This document shows, piece by piece, positions 32,943-44,310 of a stretch of DNA of 64,000 bases (positions are counted from its first letter, which is position 1; each line of letters starts with the position of its first letter). The notes under the pieces were generated by a model, which did no database searches, had not been told where the DNA came from, and worked only from the letters and a program-made list of their open reading frames with translations. Made by a program: the position numbers and the translations under genes. The DNA is taken from positions 16,427,001-16,491,000 of the forward strand of contig NC_084925.1 of the NCBI RefSeq assembly GCF_958298935.1. Reading direction: 5' to 3'. Origin of the DNA: Phragmites australis. Lineage: Eukaryota; Streptophyta; Magnoliopsida; Poales; Poaceae.

Positions 32943-34900
32943 GTGAAGTTTCTCCACTCTGATAACCTAGTCATCTCAGCCAACATCGCCAAAGTCAAGG
33001 TCCGGAGAGTATTTGTCGACGGAGGCAGCTCAGCCTCCTATTCGTACATGCCTTCGACCAGCTCTGTATCTAACGGAGCCGGTTCTCACCCAGCCATAGA
33101 CCCTCCAGGGGTTCAACGGGGCCCCCTTAATGCCCTAGGCTAGATAGAACTCCCAATCATCTTTAGGGAGGGCCCCGCAGCACAGACCAAAGTAATCACC
33201 TTCGACATTGTGGACATACCTTACGCCTATAATGTCATTCTGGGGCGGGAACTCTGAACAGGTTTGGAGCTTTACCCCATCACAATTACCTCTACTTGAA
33301 GATGCCCAGACCCCAGGGGCCGATAATCATCCACAGCGACCAAGACCTAGCTAGACGCATCGAGTATGGGCACCCTGCTTGGCTCCCTGGCCTTCACGTC
33401 CATGTCTTAACCCAAGAAGGCTCCAAGGACCCTCCTTCGATGCATCCCGGGCACCATGGCCCTCTGAGGCCACAATCGGAGGGAGACATGAAGTGTGTTC
33501 CTATACATCTAAACCAACCCAACCAGTCCTTCCAAATAGGGGCAGACCTTACTTTTGAACAGGAAGCCCAGTTTTTGGCTATCCGGTAAGGTAACCTCGA
33601 CACCTTCACCTGGTCCCCATAGGACCTCCTGGAGTCGACCGCTGCAACATCGAACACTCTCTTCAAGTCGATCTGAAGGCCAAGCCTGTACGCTAGAGCC
33701 TTCGCAAGCTCCCCCCAGAATAGGCAGAGACTACAAAGGAGGACGTCCAGAAGCTACTCCAATTGGCTCTCCAACACCGTCCTCGTCAAGAAACACAGTA
33801 GGAAGTGACATATGTGCATCGATTTCACATCACTAAATAATGTATGCCCGCGGGATCCGTACCCCCTTCCACGCACTGTCTAGCTAGTGGACTCCCTCAC
33901 CGGTTATGACTTGCTAAACTTCCTGGATGCCTACTCCGAGCATCACCAAGTGTGGATGGTAATAAAGGATGAGATCAAGACCAACTTCATTACCCCCTTC
34001 AGGGTATACTGCTACGTCCGGATGCCTTCGGTCTTCGGAACGCTGGGGCCACCTTCCCTCGCCTGGTACATAAGGTACTAGAGCAGCAACTAGGCCGCAA
34101 CGTCAAAGCCTATGTGGACAATATCGTGGTAAAAAGAAAGCTCAAAACCAACCACATGGCCGACCTACAAGAAACATTTGATAGTCTCCAGGCAGCAGGC
34201 ATACGGCTCAAGCTGGAGAAGTGCGTATTCGGCACTAAGGCTAGAAAGATGCTGGGATATTTCATCTCCCAAAGAGGCATTGAGGCCAACCCTTGCAAGA
34301 TTCGTGCCATCGCAGAGATGTCACCTCCCACCAATCCAAAGGAAGTACAGTGCTTGGTCGGCCGCCTCGCAGCCCTTAGCCGCTTTTTCACCAAATCAGC
34401 TAAGCATAACCTTCCCTTCTTCAAAACGCTTAGGGGCTCCGAGCTGGACTCCAATGTGCAAGGCGGCATTCAAGGCCCTCAAGGCCACCTTTCCCGACTC
34501 GAGAGACTCGCGATGCCACTCCCCAGCGAAGGGCTACTCCTACACTTGTCCGTCTCTGCCTCTGCTATCAGTGCTGCCCTGGTACGGGAGGAGAAAGGTG
34601 ATAGCCACTCTATTGAAAGGGCTGTATACTACGTATTGGAGGCCTTAGCCAAGACCAAGACACACTACACCGAGCTCGCAAAGATATCATATGCCCCCCT
34701 GATGGCCTCGTGCAAGCTCCGGCACTACTTCCTTGTCACGACATCACTGTCCCAACCTCTTACCCACTTGGCGACATGTTTCGCAATTGGGAGGTGAGGG
34801 GACACATCGGCAAATGGGCAGTAGAGCTAGCCCCCTTCATGGTAAAATTTCTGGCCCGCACCGCCATCAAATTTCAAATCTTGGCACACTTCATCGCCAA
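32943..34900 (+). pseudogene. pol: Decayed protease, RT and RNase H of Tat element I
   Basis: Protease: VRRVFVDGGSSASYSY near 33,000-33,045. RT: LDAYSEHHQVWM (about 33,930) and VDNIVVKRKLKTNHMADL (about 34,116), the Y-V-D-N-I-V-V-K variant of the catalytic motif common in Tat elements, then LEKCVFGTKARKMLGYFIS and RLAALSRFFTKSA. First RNase H: HLSVSASAISAALVREEKG (about 34,545), THYTELAK, LRHYF. The open stretch 34,114-34,797 is the best preserved. Numerous stops and shifts lie between 33,100 and 33,900 and after 34,790. Confidence 0.82.
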
Positions 34901-34944
34901 ATAGACTCCGGCACCCGCTGAACCCACCACTACCCCTCCCCAAG

Positions 34945-35310
34945 ATATCTGGACTATCTACACCGACGGAGCATATGTCTCCATGGGCGCTAGAGCTGGT
35001 GCGGTCCTCATCTCCCCCACAGGCCAGTAGGTCCAATTCGCTGCCCACCTAGATTTCAAGACAACCAACAATGTAGCCAAATATGAAGCCGTCCTTGTAG
35101 GCCTCCGAAAGGCCCGAACCTTAGGAGCAGCCAGAGTCATCATCCGGACCGACTCTCAACTCATCACCGGCCACGTCAACAAGAGCTTCCAAGTTCGACA
35201 TCCGGACATGGTAAGATACCTTGAAGCCATCCGCAAGGCCGAAGCATATTTCTGCGGCATATCAATTTGGAGCATACTGCGAATGGACAACCGCTAGGCA
35301 GATGCCCTGG
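34945..35310 (+). pseudogene. Second (additional) RNase H domain of Tat element I
   Basis: IWTIYTDGAYVSMGARAGAV (starting about 34,950), then NNVAKYEAVLVGLRKARTLG, IIRTDSQLITGHVNKSF and a broken QADALAKAA near 35,300. The D-E-D-type acidic residues (TDGA, YEA, TDSQ) are visible. A second RNase H of this kind between the normal RNase H and the integrase is characteristic of the Tat clade. In-frame stops occur at about 35,027 and 35,295. Confidence 0.82.
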
Positions 35311-36564
35311 CAAAAGCTGCTGCCACGGGAAAGGACCTATCGTTGGGCACCTTCTTGAGACCCTACACCAGCCGGCTGCTAATGCTCTTGACGAGATGGC
35401 GGCCACCATTCTCCCCATCAAAACCACGGACTGGAGAGCTCCCCTCTTATCCTTCCTGAGTGGAACAGAAGAGCCAAAAGTCCCGATTGCGCTCCGTTGC
35501 ATTGAGCATAGCGCCAGGGGCTACTGTATCATAGATGGCGCCCTTTACAAGACAGGTTGTTGCGCTCCCCTCATCCATTGCATTACCAAGCAAGAGAGGG
35601 TCAACCTCCTCCAGGAGATACATGAAGGCCTCTATGGCAATAATTTGGCGCCTTGCACCTAGCCAACAAGGCACTTTGACAGGGGCTCCACTGGCCTACA
35701 ATCATGTTCGACGTGGAAGACCTCGTCCGCACCTGCTAAGAATGCCAATAGATGGGATGCTGAAGCCACAGGCCCCTGGCTCCCCTACAACCGATCTCTC
35801 CCATCTGGCCCCTGGCTCGTTGGGGCATGGACCTCATCGGACTATTCCCCCGTGCCAAAGGGAACCTTCAGTATGCAGTGGTAGCATTGGAATATTTCTC
35901 CAAATGGGTTGAGGCTGAGCCCCTCATGACGATCACAACGGAACACAATTCGACTCTAGGCATTTCAGACAATTCTATGATAACCATGACATCGAATTAT
36001 GCTTCGCTACCGTTTGTCATCCTCAGTCCAACAGGGCCATCGAATGCGCCAACGGCAACATTCTCACCGACTTAAATTGCCGACTCGTCGACCTAGCTTG
36101 AGGCATAAGGGTCGAAGAGCTTCCCAAGGTTTTGTGGTCCCTCCGCACCACGGTCATGCGAGCCACCGGGTGCACCCCCTTCTGCCTCCTATATGGCGAT
36201 GTAGCTATGACCCCCACCAAGGTCAAAGGATGCTCGCTCAGGGTGCAACTACCAGAAACTACTAGAGAAAGAGAATTCTCCCTCGACCTCACCGAAGACA
36301 CGTGACTCCACACCATCCAGAATATCGATCGCTACATCGCGAAAACCAAGGCCTAGTACAATCCTAAGGTTGCACCACGAAGCTTCAAACCTGGGGACCT
36401 CGTACTTTGACGTGCCCTGGCCCCGGGAAAACTACGCAAACCTGGGGACCTCGTACTATGGGAAAGCCCATACTTGGTCCTCGAGTCTAACAGGCCTGGC
36501 TCCTACAATCAGGCCGATATAGAAGCGACCTCTTGCACTTAGTTGCAATGCGGAGATGCTCAAC
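35311..36564 (+). pseudogene. pol: Decayed integrase of Tat element I
   Basis: Zinc-domain remnant (LLQEIHEGLYGNN, about 35,605; the HHCC motif is damaged). Core begins WGMDLIGLFPRAKGNLQYAV (about 35,820) with YFSKWVEAEPL; the second Asp region is broken, and a degraded PQSNRAIECAN-like stretch lies near 36,025. The C-terminal module DLVLWESPYLVLESNRPGSY lies near 36,450-36,510. The motif AACCTGGGGACCTCGTACT is repeated at about 36,380 and 36,437, a small internal duplication. Element J interrupts the sequence at 36,565. Confidence 0.78.
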
Positions 36565-37915
36565 TGTCGGTGAATCAGGAACCAGGGGTCCCCGAGTCCA
36601 GAGGCCAGGCCAGCAGTTTGCCACGTGGTGCCCTCCCGCGGGGATCATCTCTGTGAGGTACAAGAAGACTAAGTCTTGGGAGGGGGTGCTCGGGGCCATG
36701 AACAATGGTCCCCGAGTGCCCGAGTTCCCTGATGATCCGCGAAGACCAAGTGTCGGGAAGAGAGTGCTCGGGGCCGTGAAAAGTGGCCCCTGAGCACCCA
36801 AGTCTCCCGACGACCAGAAAAGCCGAGTACCAGGAAGGGTGTGCTCGGGGCGGTGAACAGCGGTCCCTGAGCACCCGAGTACCCCAATGACCCAATGTAG
36901 TTAGTTCCGGGAGAGAGTGCTCGGGGCCGTGGACAGTGGCCCCCAAGCACTCGGTTCCCCGAGGACCAAGAAAGGGCATATCCGGGAGAGAGTGCTCGGG
37001 AATGTGAACAGTGACCCCCGAGCACTTGGTTCCCCGACAGCCTAAGAAGTCCTTCGCCGGTGGCCCCCACAGAGGTCGAGTGGTGAGGTGTCAGCCAGTG
37101 AAAGGCCCGATACAGCATTTAAGAGGGCGCGTGGCCTGTGACTTCCAACTGCTCCAGCCACACTCGGTGTCAGTCCCTACCACATTCTGGCAGAGTCCCG
37201 AGGCACGCCGAATGACGCGGGATGGGACCCGTGCATTAAATGTCCCCACGCCCTCCTGCGGGGAACCGAGTGTGGAGGGTGCCCACCGGGTCTTGTACGC
37301 CTGTTGCACGGGTGGGCCCTCTCCGCAGCGCCTGTTGCAGAACACCATCATGATGACCGAGATGAGGCGGGGGGGGGGGCGTTTTCAACCCCCCGGTCAC
37401 TTCGCACAGCAGCCCATGATGGTGCTTTTCCATTTATGGCGCCTTGGAACTCGTGCCCTCCCTTTCGGGGCACGCTACCGCCAGCGAGTATTTAAGAAGA
37501 GCCGGAGGACACGGAAGGACACACTCTCTCAGCCCCGTATCCAGACACATCCGAAGTCCGGACGAAGATCGAAGACAGAACACTCAGTACAAGCACAGAA
37601 GCTGAGATCCCCGAAGAACAAGGAGCCCAAAGCTCTAGGATAGACAAATATTTTTGTAACCAGCAACATCCCTGAGAGACATTCTCAGTGCATTTATAGC
37701 ATCCACACAGGAGTAGGGTATTACACTCAGTGCAGCCCGAACCTGTCTAAAAACCTCCAGAGCATTTACTGCATTCTGCATCCGATCATTCCATTCCACC
37801 TGCCATCGCATTTACATCCATTTATTTCACCCGCAAACAAATTCAGAATCATCCACCTGGCCGAATCTCAAAGGGGGTCCCTCCGGATCCCTACTTAGGA
37901 GTTCACCCTCCGACA
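36565..37915 (+). repeat. 5' LTR of element J
   Basis: 1,351 bp. The first ~500 bp hold five ~76-bp subrepeats. TATTTAA at about 37,486-37,492 is the likely TATA box. Short open frames in this LTR are by-products of the GC-rich repeats. Confidence 0.85.
36680..37035. repeat. 76-bp palindromic minisatellite in 5' LTR of J
   Basis: GTGCTCGGGG recurs at 36,686, 36,764, 36,841, 36,917 and 36,992 (spacing 78, 77, 76, 75). Each unit also holds the inverted partner CCCCGAGCAC or a near match some 13 bp later, so every repeat can form a stem of about 10-13 bp. Confidence 0.9.
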
Positions 37916-37917
37916 GC

Positions 37918-37933
37918 TGGCGCGCCAGGTAGG
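37918..37933 (+). other. Probable primer-binding site of element J
   Basis: TGGCGCGCCAGGTAGG, two bases after the 5' LTR, at the position and with the TGG start expected of a PBS. Confidence 0.6.
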
Positions 37934-37976
37934 GGGGTTGCATCCCTGAATTTGTTTGTTTTTTCCTGTAGAAAAA

Positions 37977-38333
37977 ATGGCGGGTGGCCATCGTCTCCGA
38001 CGCACAGGCTCCAGCTCCAGTGAGGAAATGGAGCCCCTCGCATAGGAGGACCCAGTCGCTGCTGCTCCTCAGCAGCAGCCACGGTCTGCACGCACGGCGC
38101 TCCCCTCTCATGGGGACCATGGCGCTGGACCCAGCAGGGCCGCCGCCGCCGTCGCTAGCACATCGCCTAACCCTCAGCAGGCTAAGTACTCCTCAGGAGA
38201 TCAAGTGAAAAGAGAAAAGACTTCATCAAGCATCAAGACAACTTTGGAGTTGCGATCCCAAGGAAAGGCTTCCGTTATATTCAAAAAAGAAGAGTTATTC
38301 AGAGGGATCACTCCCATATTTACAACAAGTTAA
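37977..38333 (+). pseudogene. Short gag-like N-terminal stub of element J
   Basis: From ATG at 37,977 (MAGGHRLRRTGSSSSEE) to a stop at 38,331-38,333, about 118 codons with one internal TAG at about 38,046. Low-complexity S/A/P/Q-rich composition, no capsid core, no zinc knuckle. Its place right after the primer-binding site suggests it is what remains of gag. A pyrimidine-rich TTTTTTCCTGTAG precedes the ATG and looks like a splice acceptor. Confidence 0.5.
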
Positions 38334-38357
38334 AAAAGAAAAAACAAAAGCCTAATC

Positions 38358-41300
38358 TAGGTTGACGGGCTCTGGAGGCGGCGAGGAGTACTCGCTGCTG
38401 CTGCCACTGCTCGGTACCGGCAGCGGCTCCAGTGTGAAGCAAGACGCCACCTCGGCGGTGACGCCCCGGACAGCCTCCCGGGCGGCCCCTTCCGCAGCCT
38501 CGACCACCCCCTACTGGGCTGGCTCCAGCGAGAAGTTGGGGTCCCGGCTCATTTAATAGGCCAGGACGTGCACGGCCACCGCTTGGGCCAGAGCGCGGCC
38601 TTCCCGGGAGGCTAACTCCTGCACGGCCCGGGGAAGCGCCTTCAATCGCCGGCTGATCTCCTCGAAGCCGAGGGCGATGTGGCCGATGGTCTCTCGATCC
38701 ATCCCCTTCTCGCCCATGTTGACTCGCCCGAGCCCAGCCACCCTCACGGACCTCCGTGCTTGCCGAAGAATGTCTCGCATCATCAGCTTGACGTTGGCCC
38801 GCTCGGCGACGACGGTCTCGAGCTCGTTGTTCGTGATCTGCAGCCGCTCCTTGAGGCTAATCTCCTCGGCCGTGCTGGTCGGGACACCGCAGGTTGCCGG
38901 GGCTTGGCCCCGCTTCATCTGCTCGGCGAGGGCACTAAGGGCCTGCTACCGGGCGGCCAGTTCGGCCTCCCACTTGGTGGCATGCTCCTCCCGAGTAGCT
39001 ATGGCCGCCAACGCCGTGGCAGCCTCCTCCTCACGCAGGGTAAGCTGCTCCTCCTGGGCATCCCGAGCCGTCGCCGTGATCTCGATGTTAGTCTCGCGGA
39101 CCACCACCTCCTCCTCCCGACGGTGGACTTCGGCGCGACTCCACTCAAGCTCGTCATTTCGGTGGGCTAAGTCCCCCCGGCAGGCCTCCACAGCCTTCTC
39201 CCGAGCACGCACCAGCCGCTCCCAGGCGAGCCGCTCCGAGGCCCGCCGCCGCAAAATTTCCCCAAAGCGGGTCGCTTCCTCCTGCGCGGCGATGGCCTCC
39301 TCGCGCACCTCCTCCTGGGCCTCTCGCTCCTCAGCCACTGCGCGCCTCTCCCTCTCATGGGCGGCGCTGGCCGAGGCAATGCGGGCCTCCAAAAGTCGGT
39401 CGACCTCCTCCAAGCGCCCCCTCTCCTCTACGAGGGCAGCGCGCCCCGCGTCGAGCTGTGCTCACTCCCCTGCCACGGCCACCTCCAGCCACTCGATCAC
39501 CTCCCGGGCGCTTCCTAGCACATCCGGGAGGGGTTCCGCGGCCTAGTTGGACGGCGGCCAAGTGCTGGGTCCCCTGCGAGCCCTCTCTGCAGAGGCGCTC
39601 GGGGTCCCTGATTGCTGCCACGTCAGCGCCGCCCTCACCCCGACCATTTGCCCTGCCCTCGAAGTGCTCGGGGTGGGCTCGGCCGGCGCCGGTGGCTCGG
39701 GCGCGGCCGCTGCCATCGGCTCCGAGCGCGGCGGCGCCTGCGGCTCCGGCTCGGCCGACGCTCTCGGCTCAAGGGTGGGAGCCGGCATTGGTGCTTCCGG
39801 TCGCCTTTGGTCTCCGGTGGCTCTTTGGGCAGCCTGAAAGCAAATACATGTTAGTCCCCGAACTTACTCCGGGTGAAACACGCTCGGCAAAAAAGAAAAA
39901 ACTTACGCTGACTTTGGTCCACGGTATTGCCATCGTGACTCTGGGATCTTGAACTCTGGGCCCTCGACTTCGGCCCAGAGTCTGCCCTCCCCCTCTTCGA
40001 CGGGGGGCTGTGAGGGGCCGCCACGGAGCCCGTCTCTGGCGGCGGGCCGGCTTGAGCACTCACTGTAGATGCGCTCCCGTGCCGGCCTTGGTCTCCGGGC
40101 TCCTGCGCCCTGGACCTCGCCTTTGCCGTGGAGCCCGTCTCCAGCGGCAGGCCGGCTTGGGCACTCGCGGTAGATGCGCTCCCGCACCGGCCTGGGTCTC
40201 TGGGTTCCCGCGCCCTGGACCTCGCCTCCGTCGCGGACTCCACGCCGGACGACTGGGCGCCCCGGCCTCCCTCCTTCGCGTCGCCCGTCGACTGCCGCTG
40301 CCGTGGAGGCGACGGCGAGGACGAGGACGACGGCTGAGGCACGAACGTCTGAGGGTGCTTTCCTTGGTCCCCCGGAGCCGCCGCCGCTCCGCTGCCAGCG
40401 GCGCCTCTTCCCTCGGCCTGTTGGCTGCTGCCTACGGCAGCCCCACGACCGGCCTACGTCCTGCCGCCCGCGGCCCCCCTGCCGCTCGCCTGCGGCCTGC
40501 CACTTGCGGCATCCCCACTCGGCGCGCCGCCCGTTGCGTCGTCTACCCCGGGAATCTGGATGGTCCCGGGGTTCCGGCGCCCTGGCCGATCAACCAGCCC
40601 CTGGGCCTCTAACTCTAGTAAAGTCACTTGCAGCGCCACCCGGTTCAGGTCTGCGCGAGCGCCAGTCGTTGCACCGCCCGGGTAAGGTCTTCCACGCCAG
40701 TCACCACCCGTAGCAGGCCCGCCAGCGCCGCCTCATCCAGGTCCCCGTTCTCGCCGATCCGGGTCCTGGTGATGTTCTGGGAGCCTGTGTACATCCAGCT
40801 GGGGTAGACCCGCTCCCGCAGAGGCGCTAGGCAGTGGCACAGGTAGTCCGCCACTACCATCACCGACGTTAGTCCCGCCTGGCGTAGGTAGTCGATGCGG
40901 TCTAGGACTAGCCGCATCTGCTCATCCTCCACCGGCGCTGCCTCCCAGATTGACCTCTGGGGCTCTGCCACCAGCTCCGGCAACGTGAGGCGGTCGTGGG
41001 GGCTGACATCGACGTAGACCCAGTCGCGCCGCTAGTCGTCCCACTTGCTCCGTAGCACTTGGGGGATGTACAACTCCGTCAAGCCATCCCGCAGCCGGAA
41101 GTTGCAGCAGCTGGTGACGTCCGCGGTGGAGGAGCCCCTCTTCTTCCCGGTCGGCCGCAGCACGAAGAAGTGGCGGAACAGTGCCACCGACGGCGGCACT
41201 CCGACGAAAATCTCGCAAAAATACGCGAACATCGCCAAGATGACCACCGAGTTCGGGCTGAGGTGCGCCAGTTGAATCCCGAACGTGTCGAGGATCTGGA

Positions 41301-41541
41301 GGAAGAATGTCGAGAATGGCGGCACCAGCCCAGCCGCTATGAAAGAGACGAAGACGACGATGCGCTCTGGCAGGTTCATGACGGGCGACAAGCTCGCCGA
41401 CCTCACCACCGAGGCCTCCCGCTGGCCCTTGGGCACCATCAACTTGCGGACCTTGTCCACCCCCTCTTCGTTGACAGTTCTCAACTCCGGCAATATGCTG
41501 TCGGGTCCCTTGTCACGGCGGCTGCCTCCTGCCCTCGGCAT
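38358..41541 (-). pseudogene. Antisense gene of element J (Transposase_28-like plus coiled coil)
   Basis: Minus strand from MPRAGGSRRDKGPDS (ATG at 41,541). N-terminal domain (41,400-41,030): LPERIVVFVSFIAAGLVPPF, LSPNSVVILAMFAYFCE, GVPPSVALFRHFF. This pattern matches the 'putative gypsy type transposon' domain Transposase_28 found in antisense genes of plant Tat elements. Then a middle region (40,983-40,650), a P/S/R-rich linker (40,340-39,910), an apparent intron (39,906-39,834), a second linker, a long E/R/A-rich coiled coil (39,500-38,946) and a C-terminal part (38,918-38,560). Lesions: TAG at 41,033-41,035 after RSKWDD, a 1-nt shift near 40,650, stops near 39,545, 39,460 and 38,945. Function unknown; it is not a transposase in any demonstrated sense. 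Confidence 0.75.
39834..39906 (-). other. Apparent spliceosomal intron in the antisense gene of J
   Basis: Minus strand GTAAGTTTTTTC donor at 39,906 and TTTGCTTTCAG acceptor ending at 39,834; 73 nt, U-rich. The flanking frames are open with the same P/S/A-rich composition. Inferred from consensus only. Confidence 0.6.
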
Positions 41542-41689
41542 TGTGTCAGGGTGGGGGTGTGCTGGAACGGTGGGGGAAGAAGGGTGTGCTGTTTGCCTAA
41601 GGGAGGGCGAGAGCTCTAGAGCACAAGGTAGAGGAAGAAGAAGAAGGCTTGATTGCGAAAATGGCATAAAGGGGCAACAGTTCGCTCCA

Positions 41690-41703
41690 CTCCTTTTTAT
41701 ACC
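41690..41703 (-). promoter_or_regulatory. TATA box of the antisense gene of J
   Basis: Minus strand GGGTATAAAAAGGAG, about 150 bp upstream of the ATG at 41,541. It is independent of the LTR promoters, which act on the other strand. Confidence 0.65.
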
Positions 41704-42040
41704 CAAGGGATTTCAAACGACGCCTGCCGTGGCGCGCTCGGCGAGACGAACTTCCTCGGCCAACGCGAGCGCCAGACGAATCTCCCTCGGTCTGCGTGGA
41801 TATCAGCAGTTGTCAGGAGCACTACCCTCGATCTGCGCGGTTGCCACGCGCGCCGCCTGCCTCTTTATCACGCGCCTCGGGAGTCGACTGGGCGCACGTT
41901 CGTTCGGCTCCCCACTGGGTCGTACCAGAAGCCTGGGCCAGAGAGTCCAGCGCCTAGCAACACACCACATGGCATCGGTGCTGGGATCAGCCTCGATGAA
42001 GACGAGGGCCTCATCCGCAGTCTCTGGGCCATCGCCTGCC

Positions 42041-42057
42041 AATGGGCCCGAGGATGC
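42041..42057 (+). other. Probable polypurine tract of element J
   Basis: AATGGGCCCGAGGATGC just before the 3' LTR; only moderately purine-rich, so tentative. Confidence 0.4.
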
Positions 42058-43444
42058 TATTGGTGAATCAGGAACCAGGGGTCCCCGAGTCCCGAGGCCA
42101 GGGCAGCAGTTTGCCACGTGGTGCCCTCCCGCGGGGATCATCTCTGCGAGGTACAAGAAGACTAAGTCCCGGGAGAGGGTGCTCGGGGCCATGAACAGTG
42201 GTCCCTGAGTGCCCGAGTTCCCCGATGATCCGCGAAGACCAAGTGCCGGGAAGAGAGTGCTCGGGGCCGTGAACAGTGTCCCCCGAGCGCCCAAGTCCCC
42301 CGACGACCAAAAAAGCTGAATACCGGGAAGGGGATGCTCGGGGCTGCGAACAGCGGTCCCCGAGCGCCCGAGTACCCCGAGGACCCAATGGAGTTAGTTC
42401 CGGGAGAGAGTGCTTGGGGTCGTGGACAGTGGCCCCCGAGCACTCGGTTCCCCAAGGACCAAGAAAGGGCATATCCAGGAGAGAGTGCTCGGGAATGTGA
42501 ACAGTGACCCCCGAGCACTCGGTTCCCCGACGGCCTAAGAAGTCCTTCACCGGTGGCCCCCACTGAGGTCCAGCGGTGAGATGTCAGCCAGTGAAAGGCC
42601 TGATGCTGCATTTAAGAGGGCATGTGGCCTGTCACTTCCAAATGCTCCAGCCACGCTCGGTGTCAGTCCCTGCCACATTCTGACAGGAGGGCGTGGGGAT
42701 ATTTAATGCACGGGTCCCATCCCGTGTCATCCGGCGCGCCTCGAGATAGCATCGCGAGGCCCAAGGCGCCCCGCCTACCGCCTTGCTGTGTCAGGCGTAC
42801 AAGACCGGGCGGGCACGCCGTGCTGCTCGGTGGCCCTCTCCGTGGCGCCCGTTGCAGAATGCCATCATGACGACCGAGACCAGGTGGGGGCCGCGTTTTC
42901 AACCCCCCCCCCCCCCCCCCCCGTCACTTCGCGCAGCAGCCCATGATAGTTGCTTTTCCATTTATGGCACCTTGGAACTCGTGCCCTCCCTTTTGGGGCA
43001 CGCTACCGCCAGCGAGTATTTAAGAAGAGTCGAAGGACACGGAAGGACACACTCTCTCAGCCCCGAATCCAGACACATCCGAAGTCTGGACGAAGATTGG
43101 AGACAGAACACTCAGTACAAGCACAAAAGCTGAGATCCCCGAAGAATAAGGAGCCCAAAGCTCTAGGATAGACAAATGTTCTTGTAACCAGCAACATCCC
43201 TGAGAGACATTCTCAGTGCATTTATAGCATCCACACAGAAGTAGGGTATTACACTCAGTGCGGCCCGAACCTGTCTAAAAACCTCTAGAGCATTTACTGC
43301 ATTCGGCATCCGATCATTCCATTCCACCTGCCATCGCATTTACGTCCATTTTTTTCACCCGCAAACAAATTCAGAATCATCCCCCCAGCCGAATCTCAAA
43401 GGGGGTCCCTCCGGATCCCTGCTTTAGGAGTTCACCCTCCGACA
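42058..43444 (+). repeat. 3' LTR of element J
   Basis: About 1,387 bp. The first bases have decayed to TATTGGTGAATC (TGTCGGTGAATC in the 5' LTR). It contains the same 76-bp palindromic subrepeats (about 42,172-42,535), a C homopolymer of about 17-20 at 42,905-42,922 and TATTTAA near 43,017. Confidence 0.85.
42172..42535. repeat. 76-bp palindromic minisatellite in 3' LTR of J
   Basis: Five copies of the GTGCTCGGGG...CCCCGAGC unit, paralleling those in the 5' LTR, so the array predates or was copied during insertion. Confidence 0.88.
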
Positions 43445-43617
43445 TCTACATATCCTATGTGTAGGGGACCTCAGGCTCAGTCCTCTCCAAAGGTCCAAGA
43501 CAATAAAAGTCGTAGGTTTACATACACAAGAAATAGCCACCTGACCTAGAGGTGTTACCTCCCAAAAAAATCCATACCTCACAACAACTTCATACAAAAC
43601 CTATGTAAACCCACTGG
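43445..43617 (+). other. Element I sequence resuming after J
   Basis: Non-coding continuation of the Tat element 3' region between the J target duplication and the minisatellite. No gene is seen. Confidence 0.7.
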
Positions 43618-44310
43618 CATTTTGAAGGCAATGCCTCCGTGCTGGAGAAGTAAATAACTCCAGCATCTTGAAGGCAGTGCCTTCGTGCTGGAGAGGTAAA
43701 TCCCTCCATCATCTTGAAGGCAGCGCCTCCATGCTGAAGAAGTAAATCCCTCCGGCATCTTGAAGGCAGCGCCTCCGTGCCGAAGAAGTAAAATTCTTCC
43801 AGCATCTTGAAGGTAGTGCCTCCATGCCGGAGAAGTAAAATTCCTCCGGCATCATGAAGGCAATGCCCCGTGTCGGAGAAGTAAATCCCTCCAGCATCTT
43901 GAAGGCAGTGCCACCATGCGGAGAAGTATATTCCTCTGCCATCTTTAAGGCCTGGCTGACCGATGTTTCGGAGAGGCAAAGACCGCTCCAGCATCTTGAA
44001 GGCATTGTCTCCATGCTACACAGGCATATACCCTCTGCCATCTTTAAAGTCTAGCTAACCTACGTGGCGAAGAGGAAAAGACCGCTCCAGCATCTTGAAG
44101 GCATGCCTTCGTGTTAGACATGCATAGACCCTCCATCATCTTTAAGGCCTGGCTGACCTACATGGCGGAGGGATAACCTCCCTGGCGTCTTGAAGGCCTA
44201 GCCTCTACACCAAAAAGGATTCATGACAAAGTTATGATCCTCCGGCATCTTGAAGACTAAAAGTCTCTGTGCCAAAATCATATGACCCCTCTGGTATCTT
44301 GAAGGCATAG
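43618..44310. repeat. 46-47-bp minisatellite in the 3' region of Tat element I
   Basis: Unit anchored on CATCTTGAAGGCAG: successive anchors at 43,665, 43,711, 43,757, 43,804 and 43,851 (spacing 46, 46, 47, 47), continuing with more diverged units to about 44,310. Minus-strand open frames across it (repeating ALPSRCW/GGIYF-like peptides) are repeat translations. Arrays here, between pol and the 3' LTR, are known for Tat-lineage elements. Confidence 0.9.

Larger units (their letters stand above)
36565..43444 (+). mobile_element. Non-autonomous Tat-like element J nested in I, with antisense gene
   Basis: 6.9 kb between LTRs that start TGTCGGTGAATCAGG and end TTCACCCTCCGACA. Target duplication TCAAC (36560-36564) / TCTAC (43445-43449), one mismatch. 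The interior (37,916-42,057) is strongly GC-rich. It has a short gag-like stub on the plus strand but no RT, RNase H or integrase. It is largely occupied by a minus-strand gene with Transposase_28-like and coiled-coil parts. Replication would need proteins from another element. The LTRs differ at many sites. Confidence 0.83.

Noticed and set aside
38677..39546. Plus-strand open frame of 289 codons, rich in Ser/Ala/Arg.
   Set aside because: It is the complement of the minus-strand coiled-coil frame, which has the more protein-like composition and the clearer gene context.
43590..44041. Minus-strand open frames of 134 and 110 codons with repeating ALPSRCWK/FTSP-like peptides.
   Set aside because: Translation of the 46-47-bp minisatellite; frames differ only by repeat register.
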